A DNA stretch of 64,000 nucleotides from Phycisphaerales bacterium (GTDB lineage: Bacteria > Planctomycetota > Phycisphaerae > Phycisphaerales > UBA1924), in contig JAVJNT010000002.1 in the NCBI GenBank assembly GCA_040217175.1, positions 1,124,001 through 1,188,000 of the forward strand. Reading direction: 5' to 3'. A model generated the notes under the pieces. It did no database searches, was not told the origin of the DNA, and saw only the letters and a program-made list of their open reading frames with translations. This document shows positions 8,403 to 17,385 of the stretch, one piece after another (positions within the stretch are counted from its first letter, which is position 1; each line of letters opens with the position of its first letter). Made by a program: the position numbers and the translations under genes.

Positions 8403-9152
8403 ATGCACCGCCTTTGCACGAGTCTCGCGCCGCCGCTCGTACTGACCTCGTGTCTAATCACGGGCTCGCAGGCGGCGGGCCAGTCAGTTCTAGATGATTT
8501 CTTTCTCGAGATCCGGGCACCCGCCGTTGTCACGCCGTCGCACCCCGTGGTTGGCATCGAAGTTCTACTCGGGCACGTTGCCCACCCAGGCGAACGTGCG
8601 GTTAATCAGGGCGGCGAATTCAGGGTCAAGGCGTTGGGCATCGCGCATTCGACGTTCCTGGATCCGAGTTACGTGCGTGGCTACGACGGTCAACCGCGAT
8701 GTGAGTCCGGCACAAGTATCCCATGGAGCGATGGCGTCCTGTCAGCGCAGGGCGATGAGGTTACCGGAATCAGTGCTGGGCAATTGCACTTTCCGCCTTC
8801 TGTTCCGGGGAGCCTTGACAACCCTCTGCCGCTCTGGACTGCACGATGGACGACCACGGACTTCACGCCGCGCGTCGTCGAGATCCGCGCCGAGCCTGAG
8901 CGATGCTTCAGCTGGGCTGGCCTGACCGGACGCATGTTCTGGCAAACCCCCGACCCCGGCATCGCCACCATCGTCGTCCGCACCGACTGCCTTGCCGACC
9001 AGGACGGCAACGGCGCGCTCGACCTCTTCGACTACTTCGCGTTCCAGAACTTCTTCATGGGCGACAGCCCGGTGGCGGACCTGGACGAGGACGGCACGCT
9101 GACGATCTTCGACTTCCTGGCGTTCCAGAACGCGTTCGAGGCGGGCTGCTGA
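8403..9152 (+). CDS. Secreted GC-dockerin protein
   Basis: A 249-residue exported protein with a strong ribosome site (GGGGAGGTGATCGC before ATG 8403). A signal peptide covers about residues 1-26 (cleavage near SQAAG-QS). A beta-rich region of about 165 residues follows that I cannot assign; its pattern is loosely reminiscent of cohesin-like beta sandwiches but too weak to claim. The C-terminal 54 residues (196-249) are the dockerin-like module: a leading Cys, EF-hand loop DQDGNGALDLFD, helix, second loop DLDEDGTLTIFD, and the terminal FQNAFEAGC. It is of the two-Cys type. The module is expected to bind calcium and mediate surface or complex attachment. Confidence 0.85.
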   Translation: MHRLCTSLAPPLVLTSCLITGSQAAGQSVLDDFFLEIRAPAVVTPSHPVVGIEVLLGHVAHPGERAVNQGGEFRVKALGIAHSTFLDPSYVRGYDGQPRCESGTSIPWSDGVLSAQGDEVTGISAGQLHFPPSVPGSLDNPLPLWTARWTTTDFTPRVVEIRAEPERCFSWAGLTGRMFWQTPDPGIATIVVRTDCLADQDGNGALDLFDYFAFQNFFMGDSPVADLDEDGTLTIFDFLAFQNAFEAGC

Positions 9153-9180
9153 CTTCGTGCTCGGACTGCCGACACGCAAC

Positions 9181-9206
9181 ACGCCCGGGCGAGGCCGCCC
9201 GGGCGT
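9181..9206. terminator. Hairpin terminator between convergent genes
   Basis: A perfect 11-bp stem (9181-9191 with 9196-9206) with a 4-base loop lies between the convergent genes ending at 9152 and 9233. T-runs are weak on both sides, so termination efficiency is uncertain. Confidence 0.6.
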
Positions 9207-9232
9207 GCTTCATGGCTGGTTGGCGTTGAGCG

Positions 9233-10357
9233 TTACGGGTTGCCTTCCGCCCACCCGTCGCCCGACTGGCTCACCTCGACCGTGCCGTCTTTTCGCTGGG
9301 TGTAGGTCACGGTGCCCTTCGTGGCGCGGACCTTGACGCCCAGGTCCATGGCCAGGCAGTCGACCAGGTGCTGGCCCTCGTCGCCGTCGCCCACGTTGCA
9401 GCCGATCAGGCAGATCTCCGCGTCGTTGGCGAACTTGCCGTCCTCCTTGAGCGCGTCGACGAACGTCTGGTAGGCGCCGAGCTTGCCGCCGTCCTCATCC
9501 TTGCCGATCCACTTGCCGTCCTGACGGGTGTTGCCGTCGCCCATCGAGATCTGGCCGTCGGTGCCGTGGTTGGCGATGATCAGCTTCTTCACGGGCTTGG
9601 CGTCGCAGACCTCCATGGTCGCGTCGGACACGTCGTCGACCTCCTCGACGGTGTAGCCCTCCTGGTCCTTGTAGTACTTCCACCGCAGCGTGTGCGTGCC
9701 GACCTTGTCGGAAATCACCAGATCGGGCTCGTGGATCGTGAGCGTCGAGCTCGTGCCAGTCTTGGCCTCCTTATCGCTCTCGACCTCGGCCGAGACGCCG
9801 GCGAACACGGCGGTAATGTCCGGGCCCGTCGGGCCGAAGCGCACCAGGTGGTACACGCCCGGCTCGTTGATCTCGAGCTGGAACTCGCCCAGGTCGCCGC
9901 AGAAGCCCAGCTGGAAGTCCTCGAAGTACTGGTACGGCAGGTGGCTGCTGCGCGGCGCCTGCACCTGCGTGAAGTCGGGCCCGAGCGGAATGATCGCCGG
10001 CACGTCGACCTGGAGCTGGTTGTACAGGGCAAGCTCGATGTTCTCGCCGTACTGGGCCTCGACCGGATCGATCACCTGAAAGTCGCGGCAGCCCGGCAGC
10101 GGATCGCAGCCACGATCGAAGTCGTTCTGGAAGGCGAGGAAGTCGAACAGCGTCAGCACGCCGTCGCCGTCCCAGTCGGCGACCGGATCGCCGGTGACGA
10201 AGGCGTTCTGGAACGCCAGGAAGTCGAAGATGGTCAGCTGCCCATCTCCATCGAGGTCGGCCCGGCAGGCGGGCTGTCCGAATGCGGGAGCGGCCACGCC
10301 GGCCACGAGTGTGGCGGCCGCCGCGATGAAAACGTTCTTCCACGAGCGCGTACGCAT
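9233..10357 (-). CDS. Secreted protein with N-terminal GC-dockerin and caspase/gingipain-like His-Cys domain
   Basis: A 374-residue exported protein with unusual order. A signal peptide (1-27, ending APAFGQ) is followed at once by a complete dockerin-like module (residues 31-84, leading Cys to FDRGC), which in all relatives here is C-terminal. A beta-rich middle region (about 90-250) follows. The last 115 residues contain LIIANHGTDG (His264) and EICLIGCNVGDGDEG (Cys320), then LAMDLGVKVRATKG. This matches the His...Cys layout of clan CD-like domains such as DUF4347 and gingipain/caspase relatives, so a cysteine peptidase or a peptidase-derived fold is likely. Activity is inferred. The start is ATG 10357 behind AAAGGACAG. 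Confidence 0.8.
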   Translation of the reverse strand: MRTRSWKNVFIAAAATLVAGVAAPAFGQPACRADLDGDGQLTIFDFLAFQNAFVTGDPVADWDGDGVLTLFDFLAFQNDFDRGCDPLPGCRDFQVIDPVEAQYGENIELALYNQLQVDVPAIIPLGPDFTQVQAPRSSHLPYQYFEDFQLGFCGDLGEFQLEINEPGVYHLVRFGPTGPDITAVFAGVSAEVESDKEAKTGTSSTLTIHEPDLVISDKVGTHTLRWKYYKDQEGYTVEEVDDVSDATMEVCDAKPVKKLIIANHGTDGQISMGDGNTRQDGKWIGKDEDGGKLGAYQTFVDALKEDGKFANDAEICLIGCNVGDGDEGQHLVDCLAMDLGVKVRATKGTVTYTQRKDGTVEVSQSGDGWAEGNP

Positions 10358-10460
10358 AGCTCTGTCCTTTCGTGCTTAGAATGGAGTCATACCAGGAAGC
10401 GCAGGATTGCCACGCGACTCACGTCGAAGTCCCGACATTGAGCATCAAGTTCTTGCGAAT

Positions 10461-11861
10461 CTAGCCATTGAAGAGTGCATGGAAGGAAAGCAAGTCAAAC
10501 GGGGTAAACTCGCCGTCGAGATCGACGTCGGCCCGAGGGTCGCGCGCCTCCCAGAAGGACTGGAAGCGCAGGTAGTCGTAGACGGTCAATGAGCCATCGC
10601 GATCGAAGTCGGCCGGATGACGCACGAACTCTTCGGCCAGCCGCAGCGTGCCCTCGAGCAGCTCTTCGCCCGCGAGCAGGATCTGGTCGGGCGGCGGATC
10701 GAAGCCCGGCAGCGTGATCGGCCCGGTCGGTCGGAGCTCGATGGTCCACGACAGCGAATCGAGTTCGCCGTAGAACCAGTCGGTCGCGTTGCCGCTGTAC
10801 AAGTAGAGCACGGTCGCGCCCGTGCCGACCTCGTACTCGGCCCCGGTCGCCTCGCGCACGCCGTCGGCGAACGCGTCGCCCAGTTCGGTCATCTCGGCGA
10901 TATCGATCGGTTCCTCGAGCGTGTAGCCCCAGGGGCTGAGCACGAACTGGCTGAAGGTGTGCACGTCGAGGTGCCCGACGATGCGATCGCGCATCGGCTC
11001 GAGTGCCTCGGTCAGCGCGATCAGCTCGGGCTCGCTGAAGGGCTCTGGTCCGCGGTAGTTGCTGCTGCCGGGGTCCGGGCTCGAGCCGCGTCCGCCCCAC
11101 TCATACGACCAGTTTCGATTCAGGTCGACGCCGAAGAGCCGATCGCTGATCCGACGTTTGTTCTTCCGCCAAAACCGCTGGTCGGTCCAGGTGTAGTCGA
11201 AGCCGTCGGGATTGACCATCGGCAGGAACACCCACTCGAGCTCGTCGAGCAGGTGCGTGATGCGCGGATCGACGCCATACCCCTCGACGAGGCTCTCGAT
11301 CACGTACGTCGTGGCCGCGGGGCTCAGCCACTCGCGCGCGTGCTGGCAGGCGTTGATGACGAACACGGGCTTGTCGGGCCGTCCGTCTCCGTCGAGCACG
11401 ATGCTCGGTATCTCGCGGCCCTCGATCGACGTTCCGATGGTCTCGATGGTCGCCACGCCCGGTGCCGAACGGGCGATCGCCGCCCAGCGCGCCCGATACT
11501 CGTCGAGCGTGCGGTACTCCTCGTACCACGCGACGTCGTCGCGCTCCGATCGGGCCGCGATGCGGGCTCGCTCGGCGTCGACCACCACCTGCAGGTCGGG
11601 CGTGAGCACGTCGTGCTCGATCCGCAGCTCGAGGAAGCGAGCGTACTGCTCGGGCGAGAGCCGCATGTCCACCGGGCCGAGCGGCACGATCCGGTGCGTC
11701 CAGACGTCGGGCGACAGCGGCTCGATGGCCTCCATCACCGCACGCGTGGCCATCGGCACGCGCACGTGCTTGTGCCCGGCGTACGGCCCGTCACCCTCCT
11801 GCGCGTGCGCACCACCCAGCGTTGCGAGAACGACGAGCGTTGCCAGTGCCGGTCGCCTCAC
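10461..11861 (-). CDS. Secreted M14 zinc carboxypeptidase with C-terminal dockerin-like module
   Basis: A 466-residue exported metallocarboxypeptidase of the carboxypeptidase A type (M14). A signal peptide covers 1-20 (AHAQ). A pro-region-like segment runs to about 115. Zinc ligands are His174 and Glu177 in HAREW and His301 in HLDVHTFSQ. The catalytic Glu is 375 in SWTIELRPTG, and NRNWSYEWGG provides substrate-binding residues. The C-terminal 55 residues are a dockerin-like pair of loops (DFDRDGSLTVYD and DVDLDGEFTPFD), but neither the leading Cys nor the final Gly-Cys is present; it ends FHALFNG. It starts with GTG 11861, seven bases after its larger paralog, so the two are probably co-transcribed. 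It should release C-terminal residues from peptides outside the cell. Confidence 0.92.
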   Translation of the reverse strand: MRRPALATLVVLATLGGAHAQEGDGPYAGHKHVRVPMATRAVMEAIEPLSPDVWTHRIVPLGPVDMRLSPEQYARFLELRIEHDVLTPDLQVVVDAERARIAARSERDDVAWYEEYRTLDEYRARWAAIARSAPGVATIETIGTSIEGREIPSIVLDGDGRPDKPVFVINACQHAREWLSPAATTYVIESLVEGYGVDPRITHLLDELEWVFLPMVNPDGFDYTWTDQRFWRKNKRRISDRLFGVDLNRNWSYEWGGRGSSPDPGSSNYRGPEPFSEPELIALTEALEPMRDRIVGHLDVHTFSQFVLSPWGYTLEEPIDIAEMTELGDAFADGVREATGAEYEVGTGATVLYLYSGNATDWFYGELDSLSWTIELRPTGPITLPGFDPPPDQILLAGEELLEGTLRLAEEFVRHPADFDRDGSLTVYDYLRFQSFWEARDPRADVDLDGEFTPFDLLSFHALFNG

Positions 11862-11868
11862 GCGTGCC

Positions 11869-14214
11869 TCACGCGTCGAACAGCGTCTGGAACGCGAGGA
11901 AGTCGAACAGCGTGAACGCGCCGTCCCGGTCGATGTCCGCCGTCGGATCGCCGGCTTCCCACAGCGACTGGAACAGCAGGAAGTCGAAGATGGTCAACGC
12001 GCCGTCGCGATCGAAGTCGGCCGGGTGCGGCGGGCCGCAATCGACCTCGACCACCAGCTCGTCGATGCCTGCCTCGACCAGCGAGCCGTCGCCCTCGTCG
12101 GCGGCGATGAAGAGCAGACGCATCTGATCCGTCGGCTCGACGACGTCGTCGATGCGATAGCGCCTCGTCTCCCAGCCGTTGGTCGACTGGTTCGTCGCGT
12201 CGAGCAACTCCCACGACACGCCGTCGTCGTTGCTGATGAACACGGCGAACGTGTCCTGCCCCGCCGCGGCGCCCTGGTTGTTGCTGTACCACAGCGCGAA
12301 CGAAACGAACGGCGTGGGATTCGGCTTGCCCGCAACGACCGTCGCATCGAACACCGGCGACACCAGCGATGTGAACCCATCATCAACGTCGTACGTGCCC
12401 GCCGAGTCGCCCGCGCGCGGATCGGTGAACCAGCCGTTCACGCCGTCGGGCGACGCGTCGTCCTCGGGCTGGGCGCTGGTCTCTTCGGGATCGCCGTTGG
12501 CCCATTGGCCCGTGCTGGCGGTGTCGTCCGGCAGGCCGGCGATCCAGTCCCCCACCACTTCGCACGCGTCGCGCGACACGACCGTCGGATCGGTCGAGCG
12601 TTGGGTGAAAACGCCCGCCTCCGGATAGCGATAGACCGTGCCGTCGAGCGTGGCCGCCTCGACGTAGAACTCACCAAGCTGGCCGCACTGCAGCGCGGGC
12701 AGCTCGATCGAGTAGTCCTCTCCGTCGACGTTCACGATCGATGCCGGGGCAAAGTCATCGCCCGGGTTCACGCGGGCAAAGCCGCGGACAGAGGCCGGGT
12801 CGAGCTCGTCCAGGCCGTCGCGCACTTCGAATAGCCGGATCGAGGTCTCGCCCACCGGCGCGCCCCCGACCTGCGGCACCACGTGGAAGCGCAGCGGCTG
12901 GGCCATCATCTCGGCGGCGCGAAGCACGCCCTCGAGGAGCTCACGGCCCGTGGGCAGGATCTGGTCCGGATCCGGGTCGAATCCGCCCGCGCTGCGCGAG
13001 GCCGGCCGCAGCTCGATCGTCCAGCCGAAGCCCTCGCCGGCGGTCTCGCCGTACACCCAGTCCTTCGCTGATCCGCTGGTCAGGTACAGCCCGCTGCTGC
13101 CCTGGGCCGCGGTGTAGACCTCGCCCGACGTGTCGAAGATGCCGCCGGCGATGGTGTCGCCGATCTCCTGGAACACCGAATCGTCCTCGGAAGGATCGAA
13201 CGTGTAGCCCAGCGGGTGCAGCACGAGCTGGCCGTACGTATGGACGTCGAGGTGGATCACGGTTCGATCGCGGCGGTCACCCACGAACGCTGTGAAGACC
13301 TGCAGTTCGGGCTCGCTGAACGGGCCCGTGCCGCGGTACGTCTGGCTGCCCGGGTCGGCGCTCGCGCCCGGCTCGCCCCACGCGACCGACCAGTTGCGGT
13401 TGAGGTCGACGCCGAACTCGTCGCTGCCGTCGATGTCGCGGCGGTTCTTGCGCCAGAAGCGCTCGTCGGTCCACGTGAAGTCGAAGCCGTCGGGGTTCAC
13501 CATGGGCGTGATGACCCACTCCAGGTCGTCCAGCAGGCTCGTGATGCGTGGATCGGTGCCGTAGCCCTCGACGAGCTGCTCGATCAGGTACGTCACCGCG
13601 GCGGGGCTCACCCACTCTCGCGCGTGCTGGCAGGCGTTGATGAGCATGACGGGCTTGCCGTCGACGCCGTTGCCGTTGAGCACGAACCCAGGCATGTCGC
13701 GACCCTCGAGCGACTGGCCGATGACCTGGAAGCCCGCGACGTCGGGATTGATGTCCGAGATCTGCTGCCAGCGCACCCAGAACTCGTCGAGCGTGCGGTA
13801 CTCGTCGTAGAACGTCAGGTCGTCGCGCTGGCTGCGATCGCGGATGCGCGCCATCTGGGCGTCGACCACGACCTGCAGGTCGTCGACCAGCACCTCATGC
13901 GTCAGGTCGAGATCGACGAAGCGGGCGAACTGGTCCGGGCTCAGCCGCAGCTCGACCGGCTGGAGCGGCATGATCGTGTGCGTCCAGACATCAACGCCCA
14001 GCGGCTCGATCGCCTGCATCACCCGGCGCGTCGCCGCCGGGATCCGCACGAGCTTGTGACCAACGTACGGCCGGGCACCCTGCTCGGGCTGGGCCAGGGC
14101 ATCGGCCGCCGGTGTAAGGGCCTGGCCCATCGCCAGTCCGGAAACCGTGAGCAGCGAGAGCGCCGACACCGATGCGACGAGCGAGCGTGTACCTCGGGCA
14201 GGAACGAATGACAT
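11869..14214 (-). CDS. Secreted M14 zinc carboxypeptidase with extra beta domains and dockerin-like module
   Basis: A 781-residue paralog of the downstream carboxypeptidase. A signal peptide (about 1-31) is followed by a similar pro-region. Zinc ligands lie in HAREW (His197, Glu200) and in HLDVHTYGQ, and the catalytic Glu in GWTIELRPAS. Between the catalytic domain (ending near 445) and the C-terminus are about 280 extra residues of beta-sandwich type. One segment (VSPVFDATVVAGKPNPTPFV and onward) looks like a jelly-roll adhesion domain. The dockerin-like module at the end has loops DFDRDGALTIFD and DIDRDGAFTLFD and stops at FQTLFDA without the usual Gly-Cys. The ribosome site AGGAGA lies before ATG 14214. 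It is probably the first gene of a two-gene operon. Confidence 0.92.
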   Translation of the reverse strand: MSFVPARGTRSLVASVSALSLLTVSGLAMGQALTPAADALAQPEQGARPYVGHKLVRIPAATRRVMQAIEPLGVDVWTHTIMPLQPVELRLSPDQFARFVDLDLTHEVLVDDLQVVVDAQMARIRDRSQRDDLTFYDEYRTLDEFWVRWQQISDINPDVAGFQVIGQSLEGRDMPGFVLNGNGVDGKPVMLINACQHAREWVSPAAVTYLIEQLVEGYGTDPRITSLLDDLEWVITPMVNPDGFDFTWTDERFWRKNRRDIDGSDEFGVDLNRNWSVAWGEPGASADPGSQTYRGTGPFSEPELQVFTAFVGDRRDRTVIHLDVHTYGQLVLHPLGYTFDPSEDDSVFQEIGDTIAGGIFDTSGEVYTAAQGSSGLYLTSGSAKDWVYGETAGEGFGWTIELRPASRSAGGFDPDPDQILPTGRELLEGVLRAAEMMAQPLRFHVVPQVGGAPVGETSIRLFEVRDGLDELDPASVRGFARVNPGDDFAPASIVNVDGEDYSIELPALQCGQLGEFYVEAATLDGTVYRYPEAGVFTQRSTDPTVVSRDACEVVGDWIAGLPDDTASTGQWANGDPEETSAQPEDDASPDGVNGWFTDPRAGDSAGTYDVDDGFTSLVSPVFDATVVAGKPNPTPFVSFALWYSNNQGAAAGQDTFAVFISNDDGVSWELLDATNQSTNGWETRRYRIDDVVEPTDQMRLLFIAADEGDGSLVEAGIDELVVEVDCGPPHPADFDRDGALTIFDFLLFQSLWEAGDPTADIDRDGAFTLFDFLAFQTLFDA

Positions 14215-14308
14215 GAGAAGCGTCTCCTAATAGGGAAGGCCGGACCGGTCGCCCGCCGCAGATCGGTACGGCCGGGTGGCTCCAGACGTTTCCCAAGCCG
14301 CCGGTATC

Positions 14309-15838
14309 ATGCCCACCATGGCCGAGCAGGCGGGCATCCCCGATCGAGACACCGGCGGCGGCATCCAGCGGTGGACGTCGCTGGTCGGTCTGGGGCTGGG
14401 CCCGGTCGTCGCCGTCCTCGTCGGCGTGCTGCTGCCCGACTCGGTGCCCGGAGCCGAGGGCGCCATCGAGCTCGGCCGGGCGGCTCGCATCACCGCCGCC
14501 GTGGCGTCGCTCATGGCCATCTGGTGGCTCACCGAGGCGCTGCCGCTGAGCGCCACTGCCCTCTTGCCCATCGCGCTGCTGCCGATGCTCGGCGCCACGA
14601 GCATCGGCGAGGCGACGGCGCCCTATGCACGGCCCGTCATCTTCCTCTTCCTGGGCGGCTTCATGCTGGGCCTGGCCATGGAGAGGTGGGGCCTGCACAA
14701 GCGCATCGCGCTGCTCACCATCCTGGCCGTGGGTACGGGCCCGCGCTCGGTCATCGCGGGCTTTATGCTGGCGACGGCGGCGCTGAGCGCCTTCGTCTCC
14801 AACACGGCGACGGTGATCATGCTCATCCCCATCGCCACCAGCGTGCTGGCGACCCTACCCGAGAACCCTGATGCGCCCGAAGGTGCCCGGGCCCGCTTCG
14901 CGACGTGCCTCGTGCTCGCGATCGCCTACGCCGCATCGATCGGCGGCATCGCCACGCTCATCGGCACGCCGCCCAACGCCGTGCTGGCCGGCTTCGTGCA
15001 GGGCCGCGAGGAGTACACCATCAGCTTCGGTCGATGGATGCTGCACGCATTGCCGCTCGTCGCCGTGCTGCTGCCGGTCGCCTTCCTGCTGCTGGTCGGC
15101 CCGCTCTTCCGCATCAAGGGCGCCATCGGCGGCAGCCGCGACGTCGTGCGCGACGAACTGCGCGACCTGGGTCCGATGAAGCCGGGCGAATGGGTGGTGC
15201 TGTCGATCTTCTCGGTGACTGCGAGCCTGTGGATCTTCAAGGACCTCGTCCTTCGGTTGCAGATCTTCGAGGACCTGGGCATCAGCCTGAGCGACGCCCA
15301 GATCGCGATGCTGGCGGCCGTCGCCCTGTTCGTCGTTCCAGTCAATAAGCAGTGGACCACCTTCGCCCTCGACTGGGAAACGGCGCGTAAGGCGCCCTTC
15401 GGCATCCTGCTGCTGTTCGGTGGCGGGCTGAGCCTCGCCGCGGCCGTCAGCGCGACGGGCCTGGACGCCGCCATCGGCCAGCAGTTCGCTCGCCTGCAGG
15501 GCGTGCCGATCTGGCTCATCGTGCTGGGGCTGTGCCTGACCGTGACGTTCCTGACCGAGCTGACCAGCAACACGGCCGTGACCACCGCGCTCCTGCCCGT
15601 GCTCGCGGCCGCCGGCCCGGCCCTGGGCATCGACGACGCTTACCTGCTGCTGCCCGCGGCGGTGTCGGCCTCGTGCGCATTCATGCTGCCGGTGGCGACG
15701 CCGCCGAACGCGGTCGCCTTCGCGAGCGGCCACGCCACCATCATGCAGATGGCGCGCACGGGCGTGCTGCTCAACGTCTTGTTCGCCGGAGTCGTGACGG
15801 TGTGGGTGATGATCGTCGCGCCGCGGCTGCTGACCTGA
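14309..15838 (+). CDS. SLC13/DASS-family sodium:dicarboxylate symporter
   Basis: A polytopic inner-membrane transporter of about 509 residues and about a dozen hydrophobic segments. The family-defining repeats are visible: SNTATVIMLIPIATSVL in the first half with GTPPNAVLAGF, and SNTAVTTALLPVLAAAG in the second with ATPPNAVAFASG. These correspond to the two Ser-Asn-Thr substrate and sodium sites of VcINDY-type proteins. The likely role is sodium-coupled uptake of C4-dicarboxylates, citrate or sulfate; the substrate cannot be read from sequence. The start is uncertain: ATG 14309 and 14318 are both plausible, and neither has a strong ribosome site. It converges on the small DciA-like gene. Confidence 0.9.
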   Translation: MPTMAEQAGIPDRDTGGGIQRWTSLVGLGLGPVVAVLVGVLLPDSVPGAEGAIELGRAARITAAVASLMAIWWLTEALPLSATALLPIALLPMLGATSIGEATAPYARPVIFLFLGGFMLGLAMERWGLHKRIALLTILAVGTGPRSVIAGFMLATAALSAFVSNTATVIMLIPIATSVLATLPENPDAPEGARARFATCLVLAIAYAASIGGIATLIGTPPNAVLAGFVQGREEYTISFGRWMLHALPLVAVLLPVAFLLLVGPLFRIKGAIGGSRDVVRDELRDLGPMKPGEWVVLSIFSVTASLWIFKDLVLRLQIFEDLGISLSDAQIAMLAAVALFVVPVNKQWTTFALDWETARKAPFGILLLFGGGLSLAAAVSATGLDAAIGQQFARLQGVPIWLIVLGLCLTVTFLTELTSNTAVTTALLPVLAAAGPALGIDDAYLLLPAAVSASCAFMLPVATPPNAVAFASGHATIMQMARTGVLLNVLFAGVVTVWVMIVAPRLLT

Positions 15839-15847
15839 GCGGCTCGA

Positions 15848-16198
15848 TTACGCGCGCGGCCGATGCTCGAACTTCCAGCGGCGGATCGGCACGCCCGCTG
15901 ACCGCGAGAGCTCGAGCGCTCCCCCACTGCGCAGCCACCGCGCTGCGGCATGCTGGTCGGCCCCGCTCGAGACTCGCACCACGAGCACGCCGCGCGCCAC
16001 ACGGTCGGCCGCTGCCCGCTCGCCAAGTCCACCCGGCGCCAGCCCCGCCCAGGCCTGCTGGATCGACTGGCCCGTCCGTGCGACGGCGTCGAATCCGAGC
16101 CTTGCCTGCCGGAACTCGTTCTCGAGATCGAGCCGCGGCGATCGCGTCCGCCAGCCGCGGAGGCGATCGATCTGGGCGAGGCTCTCTGTGTGGCTCAT
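15848..16198 (-). CDS. DciA-like (DUF721) protein
   Basis: A 116-residue basic protein. It shows the DUF721/DciA pattern: an N-terminal LRGW segment, a central helix with IQQAWAGLAPGGLGERA, then ARGVLVVRVSSGADQHAAARW and a terminal strand VPIRRWKFEHRP. DciA helps load the replicative helicase DnaB in bacteria that lack DnaC. I use ATG 16198 (MSHTES); in-frame ATGs at 16210 and 16216 are alternatives. The neighbouring parB and holA agree with a replication role. Identity to the family is modest, so this is an inference from pattern. Confidence 0.6.
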   Translation of the reverse strand: MSHTESLAQIDRLRGWRTRSPRLDLENEFRQARLGFDAVARTGQSIQQAWAGLAPGGLGERAAADRVARGVLVVRVSSGADQHAAARWLRSGGALELSRSAGVPIRRWKFEHRPRA

Positions 16199-16314
16199 GT
16201 TCGGTTGCATGGTCATATGTTCGGTCAAAGATCGGACATGGCTGCACAATATTCTTGTTTTGTCCGGTTTTTGTCCCAATCCAACTGGGAACCACTCCGG
16301 CATATCCTCGGCCC

Positions 16315-17385
16315 ATGCCTACCCGAATCACGATCGCGGGCCTGACCAAGACTTTCGGCAAGGCCGACCGGCAGGTCAAGGCCGTCGACGCGGTCGATCT
16401 GGTCATAGAGCCCGGCGAGATCTTCTTCCTGCTCGGCCCATCGGGCTGCGGCAAGACGACGCTGCTGCGGATGATCGCCGGCTTCATCGAGCCGACTGCG
16501 GGCGCGATCCACTTCAACGAACGAGATATTACCAAACGAAGCCCGAACCAACGCAATGCTGGAATGGTGTTCCAGAGCTACGCCCTCTGGCCGCACATGA
16601 CCGCCGCCGAGAACGTGGCGTTCGGGCTCAAGGTACGGAAGATCTCGAAGGAGGACCGGCTCGAGCGCGCGAAGGCGGCGCTGGAGGACGTGCAGCTCGC
16701 CCACCTGGCCGACCGCAAGCCCGGCGAGCTCTCCGGCGGCCAGCAGCAGCGCGTGGCCTTGGCCCGGGCCCTGGTCATCCGGCCCGACGTACTCCTGCTC
16801 GACGAGCCGCTCTCGAATCTTGACGCTCGGCTCCGCAACGACCTGCGTGAAGAGATCCGCCGCATCTGCAAGTCCTCGGGCATCACGACCGTCTACGTCA
16901 CGCACGACCAGAAGGAAGCACTCAGCGTGGCCGACCGGATCGCCGTCATGAAGGACGGAAACGTGGTGCAGGCGGGCTCGCCAATGGAACTCTACCGTCG
17001 CCCCACCACGACGTTCGCCGCGGCGTTCCTAGGCGAGACCAATCTGATCGCAGGCACGCTCGAGGGCGGCGGGGCGGCGGGCGCGATCGTGGAGGTCACG
17101 ACCGACGTGGGGCGCATTCGTGGGACGCTGTCCGCCGTGGCGGAGGCCGGCCGACGCGTAAGGGTTTCGATCCGCCCCGAGAGCCTGCGTGCGGCAGAAC
17201 GGGGCGCCATCAGCGGCTCGGTCGATGCCTCGACCTATCTGGGCGACGTCGCCCACCACCGCGTCCGGACGAACGGTGGGGGGTACTTGAGTGTTTCGGA
17301 GTTTGCGCCCGGGCCCCAGAGTGCCTTTACCGGCGATGTGGGGCTCGACGTGGAGCCGCAGGACGCCGTCGTCTTGGCGGACTAG
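16315..17385 (+). CDS. ABC transporter ATP-binding protein (PotA/FbpC/UgpC type)
   Basis: A 356-residue cytoplasmic ATPase subunit of an importer. Walker A is GPSGCGKTTLL (about 43-53), the Q-loop lies in VFQSYALWPHMT, the signature is LSGGQQQRVALARAL, Walker B is LLLDEPLSNLD and the H-loop is VTHDQKEAL. After about residue 240 comes the C-terminal TOBE/OB regulatory domain (RVRVSIRPESLR), typical of ferric-iron, spermidine and sugar importers. No permease or binding protein is adjacent, so the substrate is unknown. Its stop overlaps the convergent histidine-kinase gene by four bases. Confidence 0.92.
   Translation: MPTRITIAGLTKTFGKADRQVKAVDAVDLVIEPGEIFFLLGPSGCGKTTLLRMIAGFIEPTAGAIHFNERDITKRSPNQRNAGMVFQSYALWPHMTAAENVAFGLKVRKISKEDRLERAKAALEDVQLAHLADRKPGELSGGQQQRVALARALVIRPDVLLLDEPLSNLDARLRNDLREEIRRICKSSGITTVYVTHDQKEALSVADRIAVMKDGNVVQAGSPMELYRRPTTTFAAAFLGETNLIAGTLEGGGAAGAIVEVTTDVGRIRGTLSAVAEAGRRVRVSIRPESLRAAERGAISGSVDASTYLGDVAHHRVRTNGGGYLSVSEFAPGPQSAFTGDVGLDVEPQDAVVLAD

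Noticed and set aside
8430-8900. Cohesin domain in the small GC-dockerin protein
   Set aside because: The beta-rich pattern is only vaguely similar, and the conserved cohesin strands could not be matched. Calling it would create a receptor where none is shown.
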